Source: HGM11525 sp036307445 (GTDB lineage: Bacteria > Bacillota > Clostridia > UBA1381). Taken from it: 64,000 nucleotides of DNA. The DNA is taken from assembly GCA_036307445.1 (NCBI GenBank), contig JAXJXP010000045.1, positions 78,659 to 142,658 of the forward strand. The letters run 5' to 3'. The notes under the pieces are model-generated. The model was not told the origin of the DNA. It worked only from the letters and a program-made list of their open reading frames with translations, and searched no databases. A program made the position numbers and the translations under genes. Each line of letters begins with the position of its first letter. Within the stretch, counting starts at the first letter, position 1. Of this stretch, positions 8,242-17,690 are shown one piece after another.

Positions 8242-9555
8242 TTGAAAAAACTTACAGGCAAAGATTTAGTGTTGGGAGCACAGCATATGTTCGCTATGTT
8301 TGGTGCAACGGTGCTGGTACCGCTTCTGACGGGACTCGATGTATCTACTACACTGCTGATGGCAGGCTTGGGAACTTTGTTGTTCCACCTCATAACCGGT
8401 GGTAAGGTTCCTGCGTTTTTAGGCTCTTCGTTTGCGTTTTTGGGCGGATATGCAGCTATTGCACCGTTATTGGACGGCGCACCCAATAGCGAGATGCTTC
8501 CATATGCATCATTGGGGGTTGTATTTGCAGGTCTTTTGTATCTTGTTGTTGCACTCTTGTTTAAACTTTTTGACATCAAAAAGGTTATGAAATTTTTCCC
8601 ACCGGTGGTTACCGGACCAATCATTATTGCAATCGGTCTTATTCTTGCACCATCTGCAATCTCCAATTGCCAGACTAACTGGATTATAGCGATAATTGCG
8701 TTTGCTAGTATTGTAGTATGTAATATTTTCGGTAAGGGAATGATAAAGATAATTCCTATTCTTATAGGTATTGTTGTATCATTATTGGTATCGGTGGTAT
8801 TCCAGCTTTGCGGTATGGAAGTGTTTGACCCGCAGAAGCTTCAGGATTTCAAGGATGCTGCATGGCTTGGCTTGCCGATAAATATGAGTCAGAGTGTGTT
8901 CGCAGTTAAAGATTTCTCAACTGCAGTAACATCTATAATAGCAATAATGCCTATTGCAATAGCTGCTATGATGGAGCATATAGGTGATATTTCAGCTATC
9001 AGCTCTACTGTTGGCAAGAACTTTATTGCAAATCCCGGCTTGCACAGAACGCTTCTTGGAGACGGTCTTGCAACATCAATGTCTGCTATGTTTGGCGGAC
9101 CTGCAAATACAACCTATGGCGAGAATACCGGCGTGCTTGCACTTACAAAAGTTTATGACCCGAGAGTTATCAGAATTGCAGCGTACTTAGCAGTTATACT
9201 TTCATTCTCTCCCAAAATTGCTGCATTTATAAGCCTTATTCCTACTGCGGTTATCGGCGGTATCTCTTTGATGCTATATGGTATGATTTCTGCAGTCGGA
9301 ACAAGAAATCTTGTTGAGAACAAGGTTGACCTTTCAAAGAGCAGAAATGTAATTATTGCGGCTACTATTCTTGTTACTGCCCTTGGATTTAACTCAATTG
9401 GCGGAATAACATTTAACGTTGCAGGTGCTACAATTACACTTACAGGCCTTGCAATAGCAGCCGTACTTGGTATTTTGATTAATGCTGTTCTTCCTGGTAA
9501 GGATTATGAATTTAAAGCAGAGGAAGAAGCAGGCGGCGTAGATTTTAAAGTTTGA
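8242..9555 (+). CDS. uraA: Uracil permease (NCS2 family)
   Basis: An inner-membrane nucleobase:cation symporter for uracil uptake, 437 residues with the many hydrophobic segments (12-14) typical of NCS2. The N-terminal QHMFAMFGATVLVPLLTGLD block, GSSFAFLGGYAAI, MMEHIGDISAIS and GGPANTTYGENTGVLALT blocks are characteristic of UraA/PyrP rather than the xanthine branch. The start is TTG at 8242 with AAGGGGAG just upstream. Immediately downstream is upp, which turns imported uracil into UMP, so the two form a uracil salvage operon. The symbol pyrP would be equally usable. Confidence 0.93.
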   Translation: MKKLTGKDLVLGAQHMFAMFGATVLVPLLTGLDVSTTLLMAGLGTLLFHLITGGKVPAFLGSSFAFLGGYAAIAPLLDGAPNSEMLPYASLGVVFAGLLYLVVALLFKLFDIKKVMKFFPPVVTGPIIIAIGLILAPSAISNCQTNWIIAIIAFASIVVCNIFGKGMIKIIPILIGIVVSLLVSVVFQLCGMEVFDPQKLQDFKDAAWLGLPINMSQSVFAVKDFSTAVTSIIAIMPIAIAAMMEHIGDISAISSTVGKNFIANPGLHRTLLGDGLATSMSAMFGGPANTTYGENTGVLALTKVYDPRVIRIAAYLAVILSFSPKIAAFISLIPTAVIGGISLMLYGMISAVGTRNLVENKVDLSKSRNVIIAATILVTALGFNSIGGITFNVAGATITLTGLAIAAVLGILINAVLPGKDYEFKAEEEAGGVDFKV

Positions 9556-9573
9556 TTATAAAGGTGAATAATA

Positions 9574-10200
9574 ATGAGTAATTTATATGTAATGGAGCAT
9601 CCTTTGATAAAGCACAAGGTGTCAATTTTGAGGAATAAAGACACTTCAGTAAAAGAGTTTCGTGAGCTAATAAACGAGATTGCACTTTTGATGGGCTATG
9701 AGGCAACCAAAGATTTAAAGCTTACTGAAGTTGATGTTGAAACACCGCTTGTAAAAACAAAGGGTCAGGTGATTGAAAAGCAAGTTGCCTTGGTGCCTAT
9801 TCTCAGAGCAGGTCTTGGAATGGTTGATGCACTTATGAGTCTAATTCCTGCTGCAAAGGTAGGGCACGTTGGCTTGTACCGTGATCATGACAGCTTACAG
9901 CCGGTTGAATACTACTGCAAGTTACCGACTGATATTGAGGAAAGACAGGTGTTGGTATTAGACCCGATGCTTGCTACCGGCGGAAGTTCTGCTGCGGCGA
10001 TTGATGTTGTAAAGAAAAGGGGAGCAAAGAAAATCAAGCTTATGTGCATAATAGGTGCTCCGGAGGGTGTGAAAACTGTTCAGGACGCACATCCTGATGT
10101 CGACATTTATGTAGCTTCTCTTGATGAAAGGCTTAACGAAAAAGGCTATATTCTTCCCGGACTCGGCGATGCCGGCGACAGACTTTTTGGAACACTATAA
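9574..10200 (+). CDS. upp: Uracil phosphoribosyltransferase
   Basis: It makes UMP from uracil and PRPP in the cytoplasm. The 208-residue length is standard. The PRPP-binding loop LDPMLATGGSSAAA lies at about residues 129-142; VPILRAGLGMVDALM and the uracil-binding C-terminal GYILPGLGDAGDRLFGTL are also present. It is the second gene of the uraA-upp operon and is followed within five bases by a strong terminator. The assignment is secure. Confidence 0.97.
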   Translation: MSNLYVMEHPLIKHKVSILRNKDTSVKEFRELINEIALLMGYEATKDLKLTEVDVETPLVKTKGQVIEKQVALVPILRAGLGMVDALMSLIPAAKVGHVGLYRDHDSLQPVEYYCKLPTDIEERQVLVLDPMLATGGSSAAAIDVVKKRGAKKIKLMCIIGAPEGVKTVQDAHPDVDIYVASLDERLNEKGYILPGLGDAGDRLFGTL

Positions 10201-10204
10201 AGTG

Positions 10205-10238
10205 AATAAAAGCACTTCTTACGAAGTGCTTTTATTTG
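10205..10238 (+). terminator. Terminator after upp
   Basis: A 14-bp perfect stem, 10205-10218 with 10223-10236, and a TTAC loop, with T-rich sequence in and after the 3' arm. Confidence 0.88.
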
Positions 10239-10247
10239 TTATTAAGG

Positions 10248-10276
10248 TTTACAAAGGCATTGTTTTGTGGTAAAAT
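10248..10276 (+). promoter_or_regulatory. Promoter of malQ
   Basis: TTTACA at 10248-10253 and TAAAAT at 10271-10276, separated by 17 bases, 25 bases before the malQ start. Confidence 0.7.
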
Positions 10277-10300
10277 AAGTTAAAGGAAGGTGGAGTTTTG

Positions 10301-11770
10301 ATGAGAAAAGCCGGTATTTTGATGCACATTTCTTCGTTGCCGTCAGCATACGGAATAGGAACGCTCGGCAAAGAAGCATATAAATTTGTAGATTTTCTTA
10401 AAAAGGCGGGGCAGACCTATTGGCAGGTTTTACCTGTATGTCCGACAAGCTATGGCGATTCGCCTTATCAGAGCAATTCTGCTTTTGCCGGAAATCCTTA
10501 TTTTATTGATTTGGATATGCTTTGTGAGGAAGGGCTTCTTAATAAGAATGAAATAGAAAATTATTATTTTGGCGATAATCCTGTTTCGGTAGATTATAAA
10601 AGGTTGTTCGACAACCGATATCCAGTGCTCAGAAAAGCATTTTCAAGATTTGAAAAGTGCGATAACTATTATGAATTTGAAAATGAAAATGCTTTCTGGC
10701 TTGATGACTATGCTCTCTTTATGGCAATAAAAGAGCATCATCATTTTAGGTGTTGGCTCTACTGGGATGAGGATATAAGAGTTTGCAAACGTGAAGAGGT
10801 AGAATATTACAAAGAGACACATTCGCGGAATATTGAGTTCTATAAATTCATTCAGTACCTCTTTTATAAGCAATGGAAGAAGCTTAAAAGATATGCAAAT
10901 GATAATGGCATAAAAATAATTGGAGATATGCCTATTTATGTTGCACTTGATTCGGCGGAGGTGTGGCGAACACCGGAATTATTTGAGCTTGATGAACAGA
11001 GACTGCCAAAACGTGTTGCCGGTTGTCCGCCTGATGCTTTTACTGATAAAGGTCAGCTTTGGGGAAATCCTCTTTATAACTGGGATCTTATGGAAAAACA
11101 GGGATTTGACTGGTGGATAAAAAGAATAAGAGCAAGCTTTAAGCTTTATGATAAGGTGAGAATTGACCATTTCAGAGGTTTTGAGGCATATTATGCAATA
11201 CCCTACGGCAGAGAGGATGCCGTAGTAGGTGAATGGGTTAAAGGTCCTGGAATGAAGCTTTTCAACAGTGTGAAATTGGCTCTTGGTGATGTGGATATTA
11301 TAGCAGAGGATTTGGGTTTTTTAACAGAAGATGTTCACAAACTTCTAAGAGAAAGCGGTTATCCCGGAATGAGGGTTCTGCAGTTTGCTTTTAATCCGAA
11401 TGAAGATAGTATGTACCTTCCGCACAATCTGACGGTTAATTCTGTTGCATATACAGGCACTCACGATAATAATACCTTTACAGGCTATTATATGTCTACA
11501 AAAGGGAAAGAACGAGAATTTGTAAATGCTTATCTTGGAGTAAAAAGAAAAACGGAGGCAGCATATGCTGCGATAAGAACACTTATGGCAAGCTGCTCGG
11601 AAACCGTAATTGTGCCAATTCAGGATTATCTTAAAAAGGAAAGCGAGTCCAGAATGAACACACCATCAACTTTGGGTGGAAACTGGCTTTACCGTGCTTC
11701 TGAAAGTGACATTTCGGACGAGCTTGCAGCCGTTATATACGAAATTACAAGCACGTACAGACGAATTTAG
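10301..11770 (+). CDS. malQ: 4-alpha-glucanotransferase (amylomaltase)
   Basis: A GH77 enzyme that transfers alpha-1,4-glucan segments between maltodextrins or glycogen chains. The 489-residue protein opens with GILMHISSLPSAYGIGTLG. The catalytic residues sit in VRIDHFRGFEAY (nucleophile Asp), IIAEDLG (acid/base Glu) and GTHDNNT (transition-state Asp). ATG 10301 is chosen over TTG 10298, with AAGGAAGGTGGAG upstream. It is transcribed alone from its own promoter; no other glycogen or maltose genes are adjacent. Confidence 0.96.
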   Translation: MRKAGILMHISSLPSAYGIGTLGKEAYKFVDFLKKAGQTYWQVLPVCPTSYGDSPYQSNSAFAGNPYFIDLDMLCEEGLLNKNEIENYYFGDNPVSVDYKRLFDNRYPVLRKAFSRFEKCDNYYEFENENAFWLDDYALFMAIKEHHHFRCWLYWDEDIRVCKREEVEYYKETHSRNIEFYKFIQYLFYKQWKKLKRYANDNGIKIIGDMPIYVALDSAEVWRTPELFELDEQRLPKRVAGCPPDAFTDKGQLWGNPLYNWDLMEKQGFDWWIKRIRASFKLYDKVRIDHFRGFEAYYAIPYGREDAVVGEWVKGPGMKLFNSVKLALGDVDIIAEDLGFLTEDVHKLLRESGYPGMRVLQFAFNPNEDSMYLPHNLTVNSVAYTGTHDNNTFTGYYMSTKGKEREFVNAYLGVKRKTEAAYAAIRTLMASCSETVIVPIQDYLKKESESRMNTPSTLGGNWLYRASESDISDELAAVIYEITSTYRRI

Positions 11771-11791
11771 GAAATAAATAGAAGAATATAC

Positions 11792-11820
11792 TTGAAAATG
11801 TAACAGATTTGTTATATAAT
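11792..11820 (+). promoter_or_regulatory. Promoter of the asp23-fakA unit
   Basis: TTGAAA at 11792-11797, a 17-base spacer, and a consensus TATAAT at 11815-11820. It leaves a leader of about 60 bases before the start at 11888. Confidence 0.8.
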
Positions 11821-11887
11821 TATATAAAATAAGGGATAATAACTTAAGGTAAATTATATTAACTATTATAGGAAAGGGTTGATGTAA

Positions 11888-12244
11888 ATGGCAATTGTAT
11901 TTAATAATGACCTTGGGGACATCACAATCAGTCAAAGTGCAATAGCAAAAATTGCCGGTGCAGTAGCTACAAACTGCTACGGTGTTGTTGGTATGGCATC
12001 AAGAAGCAAAAAAGACGGATTTGTAAGCCTTTTGAACATTGACAATATGGCAAAGGGTGTAAAGATAGAATCTGATGATGAGGGGATTTTGATAGACCTT
12101 CATATTATCGTAGAGTATGGCGTCAATATAAACGCAATCTGCGACAGTATAATTCATAATGTAAGCTACCGTATCGAAAAGTCTTTGGGTACGCCTGTTA
12201 AGAAGGTAACGGTACAGGTAGAATCGGTCAGAGTCGGACAGTAA
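11888..12244 (+). CDS. Asp23/Gls24-family protein
   Basis: 118 residues of the Asp23/Gls24 (DUF322) family: ITISQSAIAKIAGAVATNCYGVVGMAS near the N-terminus and a C-terminal SLGTPVKKVTVQVESVRV. Family members are small alkaline-shock or envelope-stress proteins, often membrane-peripheral. GAAAGGGTTGATG lies upstream of ATG 11888. It is followed by fakA 23 bases later, the same order as yloU-yloV in Bacillus. The exact role is not known; co-transcription with fakA hints at a link to lipid or envelope metabolism. Confidence 0.9.
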   Translation: MAIVFNNDLGDITISQSAIAKIAGAVATNCYGVVGMASRSKKDGFVSLLNIDNMAKGVKIESDDEGILIDLHIIVEYGVNINAICDSIIHNVSYRIEKSLGTPVKKVTVQVESVRVGQ

Positions 12245-12267
12245 GGTAAAGAAAGGAATTTGTAGTG

Positions 12268-13890
12268 ATGATTGACGGTTCAATACTTGCTGCCGGCTTT
12301 ATCTCCGGCGCAAATATGCTATATAACAAGCGTAATGAAGTGGACGCACTTAATGTTTTCCCTGTGCCTGACGGTGATACGGGAACCAATATGTCTATGA
12401 CAGCCAATGCTCTTGCGAAGGCTTTGGCAGAGCTTAAAAGTGATTCTGTCAGCAAAGTGTGCGACACTATGTCATATGCAACACTAAGAGGTGCTCGTGG
12501 TAACTCTGGTGTTATACTTTCGCAGTATTTCAGAGGAATTGCTAAGTATATGAAGGGCAAGAATACCTGCTCTGTTCAGGAGTTTGCAGAGGGCTTAAAG
12601 AGCGGCTCTGATGCTGCATATGCTGCGGTAATGAATCCAACTGAGGGAACAATTCTTACAGTAGGAAAGGCAGCAGCAACCGCTGCGGTATTTACTGCAA
12701 AAGAGGGTGCTGACCTTAAAACTACAGTAGAAGCTGCTTTGGAAGAAGCTAAAAAGACACTTAACAAGACTCCGGAAATGCTTCCTGCTCTTAAAAGCGC
12801 AGGCGTTGTTGATGCTGGCGGTCAGGGATGGGTTTATATTCTTACCGGTTTTCTTGCCTCAGTTGCAGGTGTACCTGTTGAACGTGAAGGCGGAGCAGAA
12901 GAAGTTAAAACTGAAACAAAGGCACAGGCTGCATTTGATGGCGATAACATTAAATATGGTTATTGCACAGAGTTTATTATAGAAAAGAGCAAGCCTGATG
13001 TGAATGTCCTTTCCTTCCGCCAGAGTATAGAGGATAAGGGCGATTCTATGCTTGTAATCGACGATGATGAAATTGTAAAGGTGCATATTCATACAAATAA
13101 TCCAGGTTATGTTCTTGAACGTGCAGTAAAGCTTGGCTCGCTTATCAATATCAAGATTGACAATATGCGTTATCAGCACCAGAATCTTCTTGAAGCTGAA
13201 AAGACAGAGGATAAGCCTAAGGCAGAAAAGAAAAAGTTTGGCTTTGTTGCAGTTTGTGCCGGAGATGGACTTGAGGCACTTTTGAAGGACCTTGGTGTAG
13301 ATGTTGTTATCAAGGGCGGTCAGACAATGAACCCAAGCACTGAGGATATTTTAGAGGCTGCAAACTCAGTTAATGCAGAAACGGTATTTATATTCCCGAA
13401 TAATAAGAACATAATAATGGCTGCGACTCAAGCGGCTGGAATATGTGAAAATAAAGCTGTTGTAATCCCAAGCAAGAGTGTCCCTGCGTGTGTTGCCGCA
13501 ATGCTGAGATTTGACGAAAATATGTCGGTTGAGGATAACAGCGAGGATATGGAGGATGCTGCGACGACAATCAAAACTGCACAGGTTACTTATGCAGTTC
13601 GTGATACTGTTGCCGATGGTAAAACTATCCACGAGGGAGATATTATAGGTGTAGGCAAGGGTGGTATAGAGGCTGTGGGTGAAGATACTCAAGCTGTTGT
13701 ATGTGAAATCGTTGAGAATATCTATGATGAGGATGAAGACGAATTTATCACAATCTACTATGGCGAAGATACTGCTGAAGATGATGCTAATGCTCTTTTG
13801 GAAAAGCTTGAAGAAAAGTATCCTGATGCAGAGGTTACACTCCGTTATGGCGGTCAGCCTGTATATTATTATATAGTATCGGTGGAATAA
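12268..13890 (+). CDS. fakA: DAK2-domain fatty acid kinase subunit (FakA/YloV)
   Basis: The ATP-binding subunit that phosphorylates fatty acids held by a FakB (DegV-type) partner, feeding exogenous fatty acids into phospholipid synthesis. The 540-residue protein has an N-terminal DAK2 domain with NVFPVPDGDTGTNMSMT (Mg-ATP binding Asp residues) and LRGARGNSGVILSQYFRG, a middle domain, and a C-terminal domain ending in GGQPVYYYIVSVE. ATG 12268 and GTG 12265 are both possible; GAAAGGA lies at 12251-12257. Position between the asp23-like gene and recG matches many Firmicutes. No FakB gene lies in the window. Confidence 0.93.
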   Translation: MIDGSILAAGFISGANMLYNKRNEVDALNVFPVPDGDTGTNMSMTANALAKALAELKSDSVSKVCDTMSYATLRGARGNSGVILSQYFRGIAKYMKGKNTCSVQEFAEGLKSGSDAAYAAVMNPTEGTILTVGKAAATAAVFTAKEGADLKTTVEAALEEAKKTLNKTPEMLPALKSAGVVDAGGQGWVYILTGFLASVAGVPVEREGGAEEVKTETKAQAAFDGDNIKYGYCTEFIIEKSKPDVNVLSFRQSIEDKGDSMLVIDDDEIVKVHIHTNNPGYVLERAVKLGSLINIKIDNMRYQHQNLLEAEKTEDKPKAEKKKFGFVAVCAGDGLEALLKDLGVDVVIKGGQTMNPSTEDILEAANSVNAETVFIFPNNKNIIMAATQAAGICENKAVVIPSKSVPACVAAMLRFDENMSVEDNSEDMEDAATTIKTAQVTYAVRDTVADGKTIHEGDIIGVGKGGIEAVGEDTQAVVCEIVENIYDEDEDEFITIYYGEDTAEDDANALLEKLEEKYPDAEVTLRYGGQPVYYYIVSVE

Positions 13891-13895
13891 TAGAT

Positions 13896-13927
13896 AGCGG
13901 AGCAATTATTTGCTCCGCTCTTGTTTT
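13896..13927 (+). terminator. Terminator after fakA
   Basis: A 10-bp perfect stem, 13896-13905 with 13910-13919, and a TTAT loop, followed by CTTGTTTT. recG begins 17 bases later. Confidence 0.75.
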
Positions 13928-13943
13928 ATGAAAGAGGAAAGAT

Positions 13944-15965
13944 ATGTCAAAGCTTGCCGAAATAAAGGGTATAGGAGAAAAGAGAGCTCAGCTTTTTAAA
14001 AAGGTTGGTGTTGATAACACAGAGGATTTGCTGAGATATTTCCCTCGCGGATACGAAGACAGAACAAAAATATTCCAGTTGGGCGAAGCACCTTTAGGTG
14101 AAAATGTATGTATTCGTGCGAGGGCTTTTTCCGGTGTGCGTGAAACCCGTATCAGAAAGAATATGACAATATATTCAATGATAATAAACGATGATAGTGA
14201 TGTTATGAGTGTTATTTGGTATAATAACAGATTTGTTAAAGGTGCATTTTCTGAGGGGCAAGAATACATATTCTACGGCAAAATCACTCTTAACAGAGGT
14301 AAACGAGAGCTTATAAACCCTGTTTATGAACAGGTGGAAAAACAAAGATTTGCCGGAAGAATTGTGCCTGTTTATCCCTTGTGTGAAGGACTTACACAGG
14401 CTGCGGTTAGGTCTGCGGTCGAAAATGTAATCGGTGAAAGAGATAGATTGATTGAATATATACCAAGAGATATTAGGTCTAATAATAATTTGTGCGAACT
14501 GAATTTTGCAATTTCCAATATACATTTTCCTGAAAGTGCGGAAAATTATGAAATTGCAAGAAGAAGGTTTGTATTTGAAGAGCTTTTTACCCTGCGGCTT
14601 GCGCTTATGCTTAAGAAAGGTAATAATCAGGTGAGAAAGAGAACACCGTATAAGAATATAGATTATAATGACTTTACTGAAAGTCTGCCATTTAGTCTGA
14701 CGGGTGCTCAGGAAAGGGTCATTAAAGAGATTGCAAATGATATGCATTCAGGTACGGCAATGAGCAGACTTGTTCAGGGCGATGTCGGCTCGGGAAAGAC
14801 TGCGGTTGCGGCTGCGGCAATTTATATGACGGTAAAAAACTCCTATCAGGCTGTGATGATGGCACCTACTGAACTTCTTGCAAAGCAGCACTATGAAAGC
14901 TTTTTGGAAATGTTTAAGCTGTTTGGAATAAGGGTTGTACTTCTGACTTCGTCATCAAAAGGGAAAGGTGAAATTCTTTCATTAATTGAAAACGGAGAGG
15001 CAGATGTTATAATTGGCACACACGCAGTTTTGCAGAAGAATGTTGTGTTTAAGAATCTTGCGCTTGCAGTAACTGACGAACAACACAGATTCGGTGTATC
15101 ACAGCGAGGATTACTTATTGAAAAGGGCGAGAATGTGAATGTTCTTGTTATGACTGCGACACCAATACCGAGAACGTTGGCACTTATTCTTTACGGCGAC
15201 TTAAATTTCTCTGCATTAGATGAACTGCCGCCTGGAAGAAAACCTGTAAAAACCTACGCAGTTGGCGAAAATATGAGGGAAAGAATATACGCATTTTTAG
15301 AGAAAAACGTAAAAAGCGGTATGCAGGCCTATATTGTATGTCCCCTTGTTGCAGAAACTGAAAAATCCGACCTTGAAAATGCCGAGAATTTGTCGCAAAA
15401 ATTAAGTAAGGCATATCCTAATTTTAAGATAGGCCTTATTCACGGAAAAATGAAAGCTGCTCAAAAGGATGAGATAATGTCTGCATTTGTTTCGGGCGAG
15501 ATAAATGTGCTTGTATCAACAACAGTAATAGAAGTTGGTGTGAATGTTCCCAATAGCAATATAATGATTATCGAAAATGCAGAGCGGTTCGGACTTTCAC
15601 AGCTTCATCAGCTCCGAGGAAGAGTTGGAAGAGGTGGAGAACAGGCTCATTGCATAATGGTTGCTCATGGTAAGAGTGAGGTTACCAAAATGCGTATGAA
15701 AACAATGTGTGAGTCAAATGACGGCTTTTATATTGCAGAACAGGACTTGAAGCTTAGAGGTCCGGGTGATTTTTTCGGAACAAGACAACACGGATTGCCG
15801 GAGCTTAAGATAGCTAATCTGTTTAAAGACAGCGACCTGTTAATTATGGCACAAAATGCTGCAGATGCATTGATAAAAAAAGACCCTGAGCTAAAAATGG
15901 CAGAAAATAAGCTTTTAAAAGAGAGGGCTTTTGGTATAATAGCTAAAAACACTGTGATGAATTAA
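13944..15965 (+). CDS. recG: ATP-dependent DNA helicase RecG
   Basis: A superfamily 2 helicase that reverses stalled replication forks and processes Holliday junctions. The 673-residue protein has an N-terminal wedge/OB region (about 1-230), then Walker A GDVGSGKTAVAAAA, a DEQH-type box (VTDEQHRFG), TATPIPRTLAL, VSTTVIEVGVNVPNSN and the RecG C-terminal QHQLRGRVGRG-like block and GPGDFFGTRQHGLPE. It starts at ATG 13944 with GAAAGAGGAAAG upstream. It sits between fakA and rsmD as in many Firmicutes. Confidence 0.97.
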   Translation: MSKLAEIKGIGEKRAQLFKKVGVDNTEDLLRYFPRGYEDRTKIFQLGEAPLGENVCIRARAFSGVRETRIRKNMTIYSMIINDDSDVMSVIWYNNRFVKGAFSEGQEYIFYGKITLNRGKRELINPVYEQVEKQRFAGRIVPVYPLCEGLTQAAVRSAVENVIGERDRLIEYIPRDIRSNNNLCELNFAISNIHFPESAENYEIARRRFVFEELFTLRLALMLKKGNNQVRKRTPYKNIDYNDFTESLPFSLTGAQERVIKEIANDMHSGTAMSRLVQGDVGSGKTAVAAAAIYMTVKNSYQAVMMAPTELLAKQHYESFLEMFKLFGIRVVLLTSSSKGKGEILSLIENGEADVIIGTHAVLQKNVVFKNLALAVTDEQHRFGVSQRGLLIEKGENVNVLVMTATPIPRTLALILYGDLNFSALDELPPGRKPVKTYAVGENMRERIYAFLEKNVKSGMQAYIVCPLVAETEKSDLENAENLSQKLSKAYPNFKIGLIHGKMKAAQKDEIMSAFVSGEINVLVSTTVIEVGVNVPNSNIMIIENAERFGLSQLHQLRGRVGRGGEQAHCIMVAHGKSEVTKMRMKTMCESNDGFYIAEQDLKLRGPGDFFGTRQHGLPELKIANLFKDSDLLIMAQNAADALIKKDPELKMAENKLLKERAFGIIAKNTVMN

Positions 15966-16036
15966 CAAATTGGCATTAATTTCATGTAAGTAAAAACAAT
16001 AAAATGTAAAAAAGTTAAAATTTTTTTTGAAAAAGG

Positions 16037-16065
16037 TTGACCTTTTTGGAATTATATTATACAAT
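16037..16065 (+). promoter_or_regulatory. Promoter of the rsmD-coaD unit
   Basis: TTGACC at 16037-16042, a 17-base spacer and TACAAT at 16060-16065, 28 bases upstream of the rsmD ATG. Confidence 0.75.
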
Positions 16066-16092
16066 ATAAGAAGTAGCTTGGGAGTGTGGGCA

Positions 16093-16632
16093 ATGAGAAT
16101 TATTTCAGGCAACCGCCGAGGCCACAAGCTTGTAGTGTTTGAGGGTGAAAACATTCGTCCGACAACCGACAGGGTGAAGGAATCGGTATTTAATTTAATT
16201 CAGGGGTATATAGCAGACGCATCTGTTCTGGATTTGTTTGCCGGCAGTGGTGCGCTTGGGTTTGAGGCGATGAGCCGCGGTGCCCGTGATGTTACTTTTG
16301 TTGATGCTGCTAAAGCATCAATTGAGGTTGTTTCAAAGAATGCAAGATCGCTCAATTTTGGCGATAGTGTTAAGATTTTGAATATGCCTTATCAGGAGTT
16401 TTTTAAACTCTCAAAGGAAAGCTTTGATATAATTTTTTTGGACCCGCCGTACAACAAGGGTTTTATAGAGCCGGTGCTCGTTGACATTGTTGAAAATGAA
16501 CGTCTTAAAGATGGGGGCATAATTGTACTGGAAAGTGATGATACGGATATGCACTCGGACTTTGATGGACTTTCCGTTTTGAAACAGAAAAAGTACGGAA
16601 GAAGCTATATTACCGTTTACCAAAGAGGGTGA
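16093..16632 (+). CDS. rsmD: 16S rRNA (guanine(966)-N(2))-methyltransferase
   Basis: It methylates G966 of 16S rRNA during 30S assembly, using SAM. The protein has 179 residues. The N-terminal MRIISGNRRGHKL and RPTTDRVKESVFNLIQ are signatures of RsmD; LDLFAGSGALGFEAMSRGA is the SAM motif and DPPYNKG is the catalytic N-methyltransferase motif (D/N-PPY). The frame extends upstream to 16027, but ATG 16093 gives the standard N-terminus and GGGAG lies just before it. It is followed six bases later by coaD, the usual partner. Confidence 0.95.
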   Translation: MRIISGNRRGHKLVVFEGENIRPTTDRVKESVFNLIQGYIADASVLDLFAGSGALGFEAMSRGARDVTFVDAAKASIEVVSKNARSLNFGDSVKILNMPYQEFFKLSKESFDIIFLDPPYNKGFIEPVLVDIVENERLKDGGIIVLESDDTDMHSDFDGLSVLKQKKYGRSYITVYQRG

Positions 16633-16638
16633 GGCACG

Positions 16639-17115
16639 TTGAGAATAGCAGTTTATCCGGGTAGCTTTGACCCGATAACTAACGGACATCTTGACATCAT
16701 TAAACGTGCAGCTAAGGTTTATGACAAGGTTGTAGTGGGTGTGCTTGATAATATTAATAAAAAGCCGCTTTTTACAATAACCGAACGTAAACATATGATA
16801 GACAGAGTAATATCCGACCTTGACAATGTAGAATGTGATGTCTTTTCAGGACTCTTGGTTGATTTTCTCAAGATTAATAATGCAACTGTAATAATCAAAG
16901 GCTTAAGAACTGTATCAGACTTTGAGTACGAGTTTCAGATGGCACTTTTAAACAAAGCACTCAATCCGGAATTTGAGACGATGTTTATGATGACTAATTC
17001 CGGTTATTCATACATTAGCTCTAGTATGGTTAAGGAAGTTGCAAAGTATAATGGTTCCCTTGATGGACTTGTGCCGGAGGCAATCATTCCGGAAATTAGA
17101 AAAAAGTATATTTAA
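16639..17115 (+). CDS. coaD: Pantetheine-phosphate adenylyltransferase
   Basis: It adenylates 4'-phosphopantetheine to dephospho-CoA, the fourth step of coenzyme A synthesis. The 158-residue protein has the nucleotidyltransferase motif PGSFDPITNGHLDII at the N-terminus and ISSSMVKEVA near the C-terminus. It starts at TTG 16639 with GGGTGAGG upstream. It forms an operon with rsmD and the coiled-coil gene. Confidence 0.97.
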   Translation: MRIAVYPGSFDPITNGHLDIIKRAAKVYDKVVVGVLDNINKKPLFTITERKHMIDRVISDLDNVECDVFSGLLVDFLKINNATVIIKGLRTVSDFEYEFQMALLNKALNPEFETMFMMTNSGYSYISSSMVKEVAKYNGSLDGLVPEAIIPEIRKKYI

Positions 17116-17134
17116 GTGATAGGAGTATGAGGTT

Positions 17135-17581
17135 ATGGAAATCTTAGAAATTATTGATTTGATGGAAGAAAGCATTGACAAGTCACCTGTTGTTCCTTTA
17201 AGCGGAAAAATTTTGGTAGACAAGGAGGACCTTCTTGACTATATTCAGGAGATGCGCCTTGTATTTCCTGAGGAGCTTAAGGAAGCTAAGTGGGTTAAGG
17301 AAGAAAGACAGAGAATTCTTTCTGAAGCTGAAACCCGTGCGCAGACAATGGTTAAGAACGCTGAAGACAAGGTTCGTCAGATGATTGATGAGAACGAAGT
17401 TACAAGACAGGCTGTAGAACAGGCTAACCAACTTGTAAATGATGCTCAGACAAGATCTATGGAAATCAAAATAGACTGCGACCAGTACGCTGACGATGTT
17501 TTGGGTGATGTTGAAAAGCGTTTGGATATGTTGCTTAAGAAGGTACACGATGACCGTGTATACTTTAACAGTAAACAGTAA
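17135..17581 (+). CDS. Coiled-coil protein, conserved after coaD in Clostridia
   Basis: A 148-residue, highly charged protein that is mostly predicted helix. Residues about 60-125 are rich in Glu, Gln, Arg and Ala with heptad character, resembling the stalk of ATP synthase subunit b or DivIVA-like proteins; databases often label such proteins 'ATPase', which is probably only that similarity. The N-terminus (MEILEIIDLMEESIDKSP, then PLSGKILVDKEDLLDYIQEM) resembles the membrane-targeting region of DivIVA-type proteins, but no specific function can be stated. There is no transmembrane segment. It lies 19 bases after coaD and ends its operon. Confidence 0.8.
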   Translation: MEILEIIDLMEESIDKSPVVPLSGKILVDKEDLLDYIQEMRLVFPEELKEAKWVKEERQRILSEAETRAQTMVKNAEDKVRQMIDENEVTRQAVEQANQLVNDAQTRSMEIKIDCDQYADDVLGDVEKRLDMLLKKVHDDRVYFNSKQ

Positions 17582-17597
17582 TAATATTTAGTAAATA

Positions 17598-17655
17598 AAG
17601 GCTGTACCTTTAATGCTTTTCGGCAAGTGAATATGGGTATAGCCTTGTTTTTTTG
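17598..17655 (+). terminator. Terminator with an extended loop after the coiled-coil gene
   Basis: An 11-bp stem (17598-17608 with 17636-17646, one G-T pair) encloses a 27-base loop and is followed by GTTTTTTTG. Confidence 0.65.
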
Positions 17656-17690
17656 TTAAATACTGAATAGTAAAATAAGGAGTTTATAAT

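Noticed and set aside
13366..13905. A 179-codon minus-strand frame opposite fakA
   Set aside because: Its composition is Ile/Tyr/Ser-rich without domain signals, and fakA is a secure full-length gene on the other strand.
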